Positions 33,527-41,860 of a DNA stretch of 64,000 nt are shown piece after piece. Made by a program: the position numbers and the translations under genes. Position 1 is the stretch's first letter, and the number at the start of each line of letters is the position of its first letter. The notes under the pieces were generated by a model, which saw nothing but the letters and a program-made list of their open reading frames with translations, had not been told where the DNA came from and did no database searches. Source of the stretch: Reticulitermes speratus (lineage: Eukaryota; Arthropoda; Insecta; Blattodea; Rhinotermitidae); assembly GCA_021186555.1 (NCBI GenBank), contig JAJKFL010000007.1, forward strand, positions 24,991,177-25,055,176, given 5' to 3'.

Positions 33527-33920
33527 AACCAACTTATGCACTTAATAAATTACATTCAAAAGCAAGTATTAAACCCCTACATGTTTCGGCACTGAGGTGC
33601 CATCATCAGTGAGTTATCTGAACAAAGGTATACAGGCCAGCACGCTTATATAGGTATTGTGTCGCCTACATTAAAATGATTAAAATAATTAACATGTTAA
33701 AATTCCAAAATGCAAAAGGTTAACAATAAAAAAATCACAACATTGTAAATTTCAATTTTTTTAACACTTTGTTTTAATCATTTTAATGAAGGCGACACAG
33801 TACCTAGATTAGCGTGCTGGCCTGTATTCCTTAGTTCAGATAACTCCCTGATGATAGAACCTCGGTGCCGAAACATGTACTTACCTTTGAATGTAGTTTA
33901 TTAAGTGAAGAAGTTGGTTG
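33527..33920. mobile_element. Long foldback element with arms of about 165 bp
   Basis: Left arm 33527-33695 and right arm 33755-33920 are inverted copies: ACATGTTTCGGCACTGAGGT with CCTCGGTGCCGAAACATGTA, and ACAGGCCAGCACGCTTATAT with AGCGTGCTGGCCTGTATTCC. A central AT-rich spacer of about 60 bp separates them. Non-coding. Arm identity is roughly 85-90 percent by eye. Confidence 0.85.
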
Positions 33921-33947
33921 CTATATTCATTATTAGAATATGTACGA

Positions 33948-34217
33948 TTTTTTTTTTCTATGGCTCGACAGCCCTATATGGGCCTGGGCCTCCTCGTTTC
34001 GTCGAGGTTTCACAATCACACACATTTGAGACACACCACAGTCGGTAGGACTCCTCTGGACGAGGGACCAGCTCGTCGCAGAGACCTCTACCTGACAACA
34101 CACAACACTCACAAGAGACAGACATCCATGCCCCCCGTGGGATTCAAACCCACAATCCTAGTAAGCGAGCGGCCGCAGACCCACGCCTTAGACCGCACGG
34201 CCACTGGGATCGGCATA
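33948..34217 (-). mobile_element. SINE-1, full length
   Basis: On the minus strand: head GCCGATCCCAGTGGCCGTGC, B box GTGGGTTTGAATCCCAC, body GTTGTGTGTTGTCAGGTAGA, GTCCCTCGTCCAGAGGAGTC, 3' end GGGCTGTCGAGCCATAG followed by poly(A) (plus-strand T9). This is the reference copy for the family in the window. Confidence 0.9.
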
Positions 34218-34244
34218 TGTACGATATGAATAACATAAAAACTC

Positions 34245-34445
34245 AAAATGTAAGTCTTCTGAAATATGACGCCGTGCAGATCTTTATAAAGTTACCGAAA
34301 TTTCGGAGGATTTCGCCGTCTCCTTCTTCAAGGTAGTCCAAGAAGAGACTACCATGAACATGGGACACCAAGCTCCTCCAATCTACATGGTGTCACATCC
34401 CAGAATACTTGTACATTCTTCAATACCGCTGTGAAAACCCCAACG
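34245..34445. mobile_element. MITE-A, decayed
   Basis: AAGTCTTCTGAAATATGACG, GTTACCGAAATTTCGGAGGA, then CATGGTGTCACATCCCAGAA and CCGCTGTGAAAACCCC at the right. Both outer ends are present; the middle is changed. Confidence 0.65.
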
Positions 34446-34594
34446 CATAAACGACCATTACTCAGGGCGGCCACAATGGGGTCACTGAAGAAACAAAGGA
34501 CAGACTTAATTCTTTGTGTTGACTCTAATTTCTTTTCTTGACACATCCTACAGCAAAATAAGTCGTGAGCCTTTGACACGCGCGAGAGAAATAT

Positions 34595-34790
34595 GACGTA
34601 TGTACTGTGTGGGCTGTTGTTAGGACTGTAAATGCAACACGGTACAAAACCCTAAGCACAATGGTTACTATACTTACCATGGTTTAACATGACGAAATTC
34701 CGCATTTTGTCCACACAGTGTGCTTAACACGTTTCGTAAGGTTCCCACAGTAAACAGCGATTATTTCGCTTAACAGCATTTAAACGTTTA
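34595..34790. mobile_element. MITE-C fragment
   Basis: CGCATTTTGTCCACACAGTG and GGTTACTATACTTACCATGG are inner landmarks of the family. Ends not found. Confidence 0.45.
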
Positions 34791-34794
34791 ACCG

Positions 34795-35013
34795 ATGGAG
34801 GCGCAGTGTGAGGCAGAAGCTGAATTTTACATGAAATTCCTGCTGGAAGGCAAACCGAAGGTTTGTTATCTTGTTCAACAGAGTCCGCTAAAGGAATTCA
34901 TTGGTGCTAATAGAATCCACCGGTACAAAACCGCTAATAGCAAAACTGTCCGTTTGACCCACTTTTGTGGAAACAAAATTCATTTCATATCCTCACAACT
35001 ATTTTTTCTTTAA
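34795..35013 (+). other. Unassigned 72-codon open frame
   Basis: Starts MEAQCEAEAEFYMKFLLEGK and continues with KVCYLVQQSPLKEF before losing any protein-like character near its end. The first 40 residues have a plausible helical composition, but I recognise no family, and splice sites are not convincing. Chance or a fragment of an unknown repeat ORF is equally possible. Confidence 0.15.
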
Positions 35014-35266
35014 AATTCGTTTCAGTGTTACCCCCCTTACCTCTGTTCCATCCTTCAGCGGGTCGCTTTGCATAATATTTACTCACAGAAGTGCTGTATT
35101 CATTTATCGGGCATCATGTCCAGGAAATCAAAATTTTCACAATACTGCACTCCATAACTGAAAAAGCGTATAAAAACAATATGCCGTAATCCAATGATTC
35201 TTCCCTTTTTAAAGTCACATTTCCATTCAAAATCACTGCAGCTGTAAAGAAACGTAACCTATGGGG

Positions 35267-35405
35267 CAGGGGTCACAAATTGTCCAGTAATGTAGGGGCC
35301 ACCGCTAAATTTTAGGCGCCAGAAGGGTGACATAGAATTCCAAACTGAGGACACACAAAATTTAGTCGCCTGGGCGACGTGGCGCTCGTACTTCGTGCAC
35401 CCCTG
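35267..35405 (+). mobile_element. Small hAT MITE (GCGCCAG family)
   Basis: Starts CAGGGGTCACAAATTGTCC and ends CTTCGTGCACCCCTG. Flanking 8-mers CTATGGGG and TTATAGGT agree at only 5 of 8, so the duplication has decayed. Inner TTTTAGGCGCCAGAAGGGTG matches the sister copies. Confidence 0.65.
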
Positions 35406-35414
35406 TTATAGGTA

Positions 35415-35545
35415 GAGTAAATTTGTCCCTGTCCACGCCATGAAGGCATACATGGGGAGTGGAGGTATAGATCCACTCACTCCTAAGTTCGGCACTAGAT
35501 GGAGGTCAGTGATCAGTCTCACGTACCGGCCGCTTTAATAGGCAG
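35415..35545 (-). mobile_element. SINE-2, 3' part only
   Basis: CCACGCCATGAAGGCATACA, GGAGTGGAGGTATAGATCCA, TTCGGCACTAGATGGAGGTC, then it breaks after CCGGCCGCTTTA. Confidence 0.85.
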
Positions 35546-36057
35546 TTAATAAATCTCAGTTTCACCCTTATTTCACAACTGAAGACATCGCCGTCTTCTT
35601 AATCACCTAAAGGACAACAGACTGTCATGAAGGCAGTCGCTGATTCTAGGGTGCCTTAAAATACTGCAAAATTTGTATAAGTAGCCCACAGATCATTAAT
35701 ATGACATTGTAGAAACAGCTTAATTCGTTCGGAAATCAACTCTCATTGCAGTTGATAGTTAAAGGTCTCTTTCTTTGCTATTTGTGGCTGAATGTGCGTT
35801 GTCATCATCCTGAAACGGACGACTATATATTTGCAAAATACTTTCTATTCCAAGTGTCTGGGTAATTTAATGACCACACTTTGTAAATCACACTTCATCC
35901 ATGAAGTAGGACAGCATGGCGTGAGGTTAAGCTGAAAGCCGTGAAAGAAAGCAAGACACAAAGTTATTGTTATTACCAGGGAATATTACGATGCATAATA
36001 ATATCTTTAAATATCAAAGCATATTACGGGACTACGTTAATATAGACCAAAAATGTA
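35546..36057. other. No recognised feature
   Basis: AT-rich, no coding or repeat match. Confidence 0.4.
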
Positions 36058-36621
36058 CAGAGTGTATCTAAACTGCTTGGACAATATTCAGGAGTGAGTT
36101 CCCCTAAACCAAAGCAAGGAAAAGAGTTCGTATCAATATATGTCTGCAAACATTTTAGATATGGCCCCCACGTTCGCCCGACCTCAATCCTTTATATTTT
36201 TTTATCTCTGTGGACATATAAAAACCCTAGTGTATTCAGCTCCAATTTAAAATGAAGAGAAACTTAACAAACGCCTTTTTTTATGCCTGTCAAATTATTC
36301 GCAACCGTCCAGGGACCTTTGAAAGTGTGCAACACTTCATGATCAGACGTGTACATGGGTGCATTGATTCAAATGGAGGACATTTTTTTGTAAATTATGA
36401 CTTGATAAAGATTAAGAATTTAACAATTATTAAATTTGGAACGTGTACTGTAAACGTGTTATGTCAGCTGTAAGTAAAATGTGACACAGTTAAAGTATTT
36501 ATTGTTGAATTAAACTCAAAAACCACCCATTTCCGGACATATGTTTATATGAATTTTTTTTATTTGTTTTGATACGAAGAACCCACTCACGAAGTTTGTC
36601 TAAGCATTTTGATACACCCTG
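36058..36621 (+). mobile_element. Mariner-like element, internally deleted, TA duplication
   Basis: Left end CAGAGTGTATCTAAACTGCT and right end (inverse) CAGGGTGTATCAAAATGCTT. Dinucleotide TA lies on both sides (36056-36057, 36622-36623). Subterminal GAGTGAGTTCCCC and GTGAGTGGGTTC also pair. Inside is a damaged transposase C-terminus: a PRSPDLNP-type segment near 36,175-36,195, and in another frame IIRNRPGTFESVQHFMIRRV (about 36,290-36,350). Frames are broken and the upstream two thirds are missing. Host insertion is old but both ends survive. Confidence 0.85.
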
Positions 36622-36879
36622 TAATACCCACTGCCGTCGTTACATGAAGGAAAAATGAGATTTGCACGAACAAACTTTCTCAGTACTGTCAATAAATTTC
36701 AAAGCTGTAAAACGCAGTGCGAAGATTGTGTGATCAAGTAACGTGCATTTTAAAACACGCACAGAAAAAAAAAACAAGAGTGAAATGTGCACAGGTGACT
36801 CTCATTATGCGAGAGGGAATTTTTCCTGAAAACCGCCTTATACATCGAAAACGAGTAGAACGAGAAACATGTGCAGTAT
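36622..36879. other. No recognised feature
   Basis: Non-coding with an A-rich stretch near 36,765. Confidence 0.4.
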
Positions 36880-37018
36880 TGGAATGGATAGGGACAGGTG
36901 GCGAGCCCTTGTGAGTGCGGTAGTGAACCTTCTGGTTCCATAAAACGCGGGGAATTTCTTGACTAGCTGACGACCTGTTAGCTTCTCAAGAAGGACTCTG
37001 CTCCATGGAGTTAGTTAG
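36880..37018 (+). mobile_element. LINE-A 3' terminal fragment
   Basis: GGATAGGGACAGGTGGCGAG, CCATAAAACGCGGGGAATTT, AGCTTCTCAAGAAGGACTCT and a short GTTAGTTAGT tail. The last 140 bp only. Confidence 0.9.
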
Positions 37019-37085
37019 TACTGGAATGCGTTCTCAAAAGCGCGAGGTTTCGAAAATTTACAAATAAACTAAACATTAATACAAT

Positions 37086-37151
37086 TTTTTTTCCCAATGG
37101 CTCGAAAGCCCCTTGGGGACCTAGGCCGCCTCATTGTTCGAGGCTTCACGA
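37086..37151 (-). mobile_element. SINE-1 3' end fragment
   Basis: Plus-strand TTTTTTTTCCCAATGGCTCG, then GACCTAGGCCGCCTCATTG and GAGGCTTCACGATC, the last 65 bp of SINE-1 with its tail. It joins directly to the left arm of the large inverted repeat. Confidence 0.85.
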
Positions 37152-37156
37152 TCTTT

Positions 37157-37638
37157 GCAGTCTTTCAGCATTCATTAAGTTTTATATGACAAGGTTGGCA
37201 CTGCGTTAGTCAAGAGAATAGTGGGCGCATTTCGATTACACTTCGTCTTGAGGATCGACATCAAAGATTTTCGGCGAATTTAATTTGGTTGATGTCCTTC
37301 CCATATAATTTCTACTTACAGCACAAATGAAACTTCATCAACTTCCCCAAAAGTGAATCTTATAAATATTTTTTTTTTTTCCAATGGCTCGACAGCCCCT
37401 TGGGGGCCTAGGCCGCCTCAGTTTTCGAGGCTTCACGATCACACACATTAGACACACCACACTCGGTAGGACTCCTCTGGACGAGGGACCAGCCCGTCGC
37501 AGAGACCTCTACCTGACAACACACAACACTCACAACAGACAGACATCCATGCCCCCGGTGCGATTCGAACCCACGATCCCAGTAAGCGAGCGGCCGCAGA
37601 CCCACGCCTTAGACCGCGCGGCCACTGGGATCGGCATT
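37157..37638. repeat. Left arm of a large inverted duplication
   Basis: About 210 bp of non-SINE sequence (37,157-37,366; e.g. GGTTGGCACTGCGTTAGTCA) plus an adjoining SINE-1 (37,367-37,638). The inverse of the whole arrangement occurs at 38,258-38,875. By eye the non-SINE parts differ at roughly five positions in 210, so the duplication is recent. Homology stops at the SINE head on the inner side. Confidence 0.9.
37367..37638 (-). mobile_element. SINE-1, full length, within the left arm
   Basis: Plus-strand T-run then CCAATGGCTCGACAGCCCCT; ends TAGACCGCGCGGCCACTGGG followed by ATCGGCAT. The Pol III A and B boxes are intact (B box GGGTTCGAATCGC on the minus strand, with one change from the consensus). 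Confidence 0.9.
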
Positions 37639-37794
37639 AAAACACATACTTTTCATAAATATCAAGACTCAAGCGCAGTAAATAATTATAAAAGATCCAA
37701 AATAAATGATTAAAAAACAAAAACAATGTAATAGCACGTAATTTCTAAGATAAAAAATATTAACTAAAATTTGGCTGGACCTCACTGAACCGTC

Positions 37795-37872
37795 TGGCTG
37801 GTGGAAGTACCGATCCCCGGACCATCCAGTCCGTAGCGTAGTCGCTCACACCGACTACGCTATCCCGGACCA
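37795..37872 (-). mobile_element. SINE-2 head fragment
   Basis: Only the tRNA-like part: plus strand CCGATCCCCGGACCATCCAG, TCGCTCACACCGACTACGCT, ATCCCGGACC. Confidence 0.8.
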
Positions 37873-37964
37873 CAAAAGCGATACGTAACACAAGACAAAC
37901 ATAACCTACGTTAGCGAGGTCGACACTGAGGATGAAGCCAGTACAGACGTCGAAACGCTTGCGT

Positions 37965-38170
37965 CGTAAAGTATGGGTACCCAAGCTTTTTATGGCAAAC
38001 GGCCACACCCGTTATTGCGGGATTGTTCGCGGGCCGCACGTGGACATATAACACTAAGTGGTGTACCTAACCGCCTAAATTATTGTGTAATTTTTATAGC
38101 ACATACATAATCTATAAATGTGGCCGCGGGCCTCATAATACAAGCTGGGCCGCGTGTTGGAGACCAATGT
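37965..38170. mobile_element. Possible hAT-like element
   Basis: TATGGGTACCCAAGCTTTTT at the left and (inverse) CATTGGTCTCCAACACGCGG at the right resemble hAT ends, and CGGGCCGCACGTGG / TGGCCGCGGGCCTC repeat inside. The 8-bp duplication is not convincing. Confidence 0.35.
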
Positions 38171-38257
38171 AAACAATACTTGTGGCATACTGTTATAAGA
38201 GTTGTTGGTACACAGTAACAATACATATAATTATTGTAAGGTAACGCTTATAAGGCC

Positions 38258-38650
38258 GATCCCAGTGGCCGTGCGGTCTAAGGCGTGGGTCTGCGGCCGC
38301 TCGCTTACTAGGATTGTGGGTTCGAATCCCACCGGGGGCATGGATGTTTGTGTTGTGTTATACGGTAGTATGGAACATAAGTGACATGAAGGACAACAGG
38401 ATTTAATACAGTACAAAAATGGATTAAAGGGGGAAAACCCCGGACAGACAAAAAAGAAATCCCGCGTAGGGCATGGATGTCTGTCTTTTGTGAGTGTTGT
38501 GTGTTGTCAGGTAGAGGTCTCTGCGTCGAGCTAGTCCCTCGTACAGAGGAGTCCTACCGAGTGTGGTGTGTCTAAAAAGTGTGTGATCGTGAAGCCTCGA
38601 AAAATGAGGCGGCCTAGGCCCCCAAGGAGCTGTTGAGCCATTGGAAAAAA
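38258..38650 (+). mobile_element. SINE-1 interrupted by a 121-bp segment, within the right arm
   Basis: Head at 38,258-38,347 (GCCGATCCCAGTGGCCGTGC, GTGGGTTCGAATCCCACCGG). Body and tail at 38,469-38,650 (TGTCTGTCTTTTGTGAGTGT to GAGCTGTTGAGCCATTGG plus poly(A) and TA repeats). The 12-mer GGGCATGGATGT occurs at 38336-38347 and 38469-38480, on each side of 121 unrelated bases. This looks like an insertion with a target duplication, although two truncated SINE-1 copies end to end is an alternative. Confidence 0.8.
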
Positions 38651-38875
38651 AATATATATATATATTTATAAGACTCACTTTTGGGGAAGTTGATGAAGTT
38701 TCATTTGTGCTGTAAGTAGAAATTATATGGGAAGGACATCAACCAAATTAAATTCGCCAAAAATCTTTGATGTCGATCCTCAAGACGAAGTGTAATCGAA
38801 ATGCGCCCACTATTCTCTTGACTAACGCAGTGCCAACCTTCTCATATAGAACTTAATGAATGCTGAAAGTCTGCA
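38651..38875. repeat. Right arm of the large inverted duplication (non-SINE part)
   Basis: TAAGACTCACTTTTGGGGAA through TGACTAACGCAGTGCCAACC to AACTTAATGAATGCTGAAAG. Nearly identical inverse of 37,157-37,366. Spacer between the two arms is about 620 bp. Confidence 0.9.
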
Positions 38876-39512
38876 TTTTACGCCACGTATCAATTTCTGT
38901 CCGATGACACCTTAGTGGGAAATTTTATAAAGATATACCTACACTCCGCGTCGAGCAGCCCTTATAGTGGACCCGTTCACACCGCAACAAAATTCATCTA
39001 ATAATTCTTAAGGTAAATCCACCCCCGCCCCAGTATCGAATTTAATCAAAATCTAAGGGAAAATTTTAAGACGGAACATAGAGATCGATAGGTTTTCCCT
39101 CCACATTACACGTTCATATTATCACCTTCATTCCCTAGTGCACTGGCATACAACATTGTACAAATCTGACTACACATTACCTAGCAGTCAACTGCAGTTT
39201 GGCGTTGTCTGTACTGCCTATGGCGGGGGCGGATAAGAATTTGCTGGTAATTACTTTTCGAGATGGATGAACGGATGAACTGACGCACCAGCGGTACTGA
39301 ATTCGACCCCGGAAGAGCCAACGACCTTTACCGCTTGCAACTTCTTGTACCTCTTCTGGCAAGAGGCACAGCGCCAAGAAAATGGGGCGAACGAGCAGAT
39401 AGATGCAGAATAAATAATAAATTGGTATTAAGAAACGATAAGCTATGAAACAGGATCGCCACCAGTGTACCTTCCCTGCAATGACATTTGGTTTGCAAGA
39501 CGTCCAAAATGC
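38876..39512. other. No recognised feature
   Basis: Open frames of 60-98 codons occur on both strands around 39,180-39,690. None shows a domain, splice sites or codon signal that I trust. Confidence 0.4.
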
Positions 39513-39800
39513 GGACCGGGAAAGCCCAGTCGGTAAAGCTACTCGCTACGGACTGGACGGTCCGGCGATCGAATCCCGACGGGGGGAATTTTCCGCACCC
39601 GTCCACACCGGCCCTGGGATCCACCCAGCCTCCTGCACAATGGATACGGGGTTTCTTTCCGGGGGTAAAGCGGCCGGGGCGTGGCGTTGACCATTCACCT
39701 CCATTTATATCTGTGGTTAAAAATGAGTGGTGTTGTACCTCTACTCCCCCCTATATGCCTTCATGACGTGGGCAGGGAAGACTTTACCTTTACCTTGGCA
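39513..39800 (+). mobile_element. SINE-2, full length
   Basis: Head GAAAGCCCAGTCGGTAAAGC (A box) and GGCGATCGAATCCCGAC (B box), body CACACCGGCCCTGGGATCCA, GGGTAAAGCGGCCGGGGCGT, GGTTAAAAATGAGTGGTGTT and tail TATGCCTTCATGACGTGGGC followed by TTTACCTTTACCTT. Confidence 0.9.
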
Positions 39801-40499
39801 CAGACGCCACCGACGTTTTACCCTGTTCACAAATTAAACCGTGGATACAGAACGCCAGATACGTAGGTCAGCTTAACTGGACACAAACGAAAACCTGCTG
39901 ATGCTTGAAACAGACTGATGGGAAAATCGCGGATTGCGAGGGCTTGCTGTACTTGTTAATACCTTTCATAACAAACTGTGAGAAACGAACTTTGTGCTAA
40001 CCTGCAGATAGAATACAACGCATGCGCGACATGGTATGACCGAACGTAATACTATACTTTCAGCCTCAGGGGACTTCACGAGTCATGTTTGACCTTGACT
40101 TTAAGATGAAACAACAACTGCGGTCGTTTCTTCTTCCTCCTGAAGTACAGTTACAGAGTGAGAAGGAAGATAAAAATAAACGAACTCCCATCATGCAAGA
40201 CGTTACTGTAATTATATCGCTTTTCAACGTCGCCATTATACGACAGTCGACGTCACTTTGCCCAAAAGCGTAGGAACAAGGCAAGCCCACTACGCACGTG
40301 GTCATTGGACTATAGAGAATGAACTGTTTATGAGGTCGACACGTATTCCTTCAGTTACCTGTACTGTCCGTAGCCAGGAACTGAAGGCGTATGTGGGGTA
40401 ATGCTATTATTTCAGTCTCTAAATTGCATTATCGTGCAAGAAAAGTATGCTATCCATTTGGAAACGACTGAAAAATGTTGTTGAAAGCCTGGCGCATTG
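39801..40499. other. No recognised gene
   Basis: A region near 40,085-40,305 is open on both strands (62 and 79 codons). The amino-acid composition is not distinctive and I recognise no family. Confidence 0.4.
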
Positions 40500-40735
40500 T
40501 AGGAGGTCCCCGAATAGACTACTGACCGGACGACCGGAGAATCTTGGTTCGAATCCAGGCACGAAAAGAGATTTTTTCTTCTCCACAGCGTCCAAGCGGA
40601 CTTTGGGGCCCACCCAGCCTTTTATCAAAGGCAGGGGGGGGGAGGAGCTCTTTCGCCAGAGATAAAGCGATAGAGATGTGACACTGACCAGTCACATCCA
40701 TCTATTGCCGACATTACAAACGTGTGGAGATATAC
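40500..40735 (+). mobile_element. SINE-2-like element, decayed
   Basis: B box TTGGTTCGAATCCAGGCACG, body CTTCTCCACAGCGTCCAAGC, GGGGCCCACCCAGCC, then a G9 run and GATAAAGCGATAGAGATGTG, GTCACATCCATCTATTGCCG. The A box is not clear. Confidence 0.7.
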
Positions 40736-41725
40736 CTCCATTCAGGGCCGGCCTTAGGCCGACTGGACCGATTTGACGCAATCAGGCCCCCGCTTTTGCT
40801 AAGGCCGTCACCGTCTCCATTTTCCCATACGTCTCCAGTAAACTTGGCTTCATTACGTATATCGACAAATCCACTTACTATTACAAAGAAATTCGGTCGT
40901 AGCTTGGTTCAAATGATAAGCTAACTGAATTAAATTGCGATCAAATACGCCACTGACTAATAGAAACACCCAAGTGTTCCTTCTCTTAACTAGCACACAG
41001 GGCCGCCGAAGGGGGTTTCAGGCCCCGGTGGAAAAACTGTTTGGGCCCCCAGCAAGAGCTGCCCGGCTACAAATCTTTACACTAAATCGGAAAGACTGAC
41101 TCTCAACTGCAGAGTGACTTGGGCTTGGTCTGAAAGGGTTAATTTGTAAATCGACAAATAATTATACTACCGAGAAAGACAAAAATATATGCAAGACAGT
41201 CGGAACCCGGGCGTACCGGCTTTCCCCCCCCCCCCCTCTGTCGTCGGCACTGGTAGCATGTACGAAATCACAGTGGAGAAAGAAATGCAAGCATACTTAA
41301 CCTTGTCACCAGGCAGGGGTAAGCAGGTGGCCAGCTTAGGCTCCCTCCCAAAGACCTTGTAATATCATCGTGTAGGCCCCAGAGATGGTCTGACATAGTC
41401 ATATTGTGTCTCTGCATGTTTGTCCAGTATCTGTTGCCATACATGATTTCAGGAGCATAAAGTCAGGGGTGCTAGAGTCATTCCCATCACACAAGTTCGC
41501 GTATCTGCCATCTTGTTACTACTAACTGTAGGAAATAAGGGGTATGAAGTTGGGGTACCCTCCAATGGCAAGACGATTAAACCAAGTTTTGTGAAAACCT
41601 GACAAATCGTTCAATTCTTGAAATGAGCACACACAGGCAGCAGCCTTATGATCTCATTAAGTCCACTGTTTCTTTCCTTTCACAAAGTACAGTAGGTTAA
41701 AAAATATCTTTTCTGTTTGTTTCAG
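40736..41725. other. Repeat-rich 5' flank or intron of the receptor gene; no exon recognised
   Basis: CAGGGCCGGCCTTAGGCCGA at 40,745 and CAGGGCCGCCGAAGGGGGTT at 40,999 look like single hAT-type ends, without clear partners. A C run lies near 41,226. From about 41,300 CpG becomes rarer. The end (41,705-41,725) is a T-rich tract closing in TTTCAG, the acceptor of the LDLa exon. Confidence 0.5.
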
Positions 41726-41860
41726 GCCGTCGTTGCAGCCGGTATCAATTTGAATGTCACAGTTCTGGAGAATGTATTGCTATCTACAATGCTTGTGATG
41801 GAATTCCACAGTGTGCTGACGGAAGTGACGAGGCATTGGAACTAGACTGCCCAGATTTAG
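41726..41860 (+). CDS. Exon a: LDL-receptor class A domain
   Basis: Phase 1 at both ends. Codes [20 protein letters not shown] followed by [19 protein letters not shown]. The six Cys and the acidic [12 protein letters not shown] calcium-cage positions are all intact, so the fold should be functional. Acceptor TTTGTTTCAG, donor G|GTAATG. The domain sits in one exon with symmetric phases, as is common for LDLa modules. Two Arg codons precede the first Cys. Confidence 0.92.

Noticed and set aside
37384-37713. 109-codon open frame
   Set aside because: It translates the minus-strand SINE-1; the same peptide pattern recurs at 33,918-34,229 from another SINE-1 copy.
40745-41060. Complete hAT element between the two CAGGGCCG ends
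   Set aside because: Both ends point the same way, no inverse partner or 8-bp duplication was found, so the boundaries cannot be supported.
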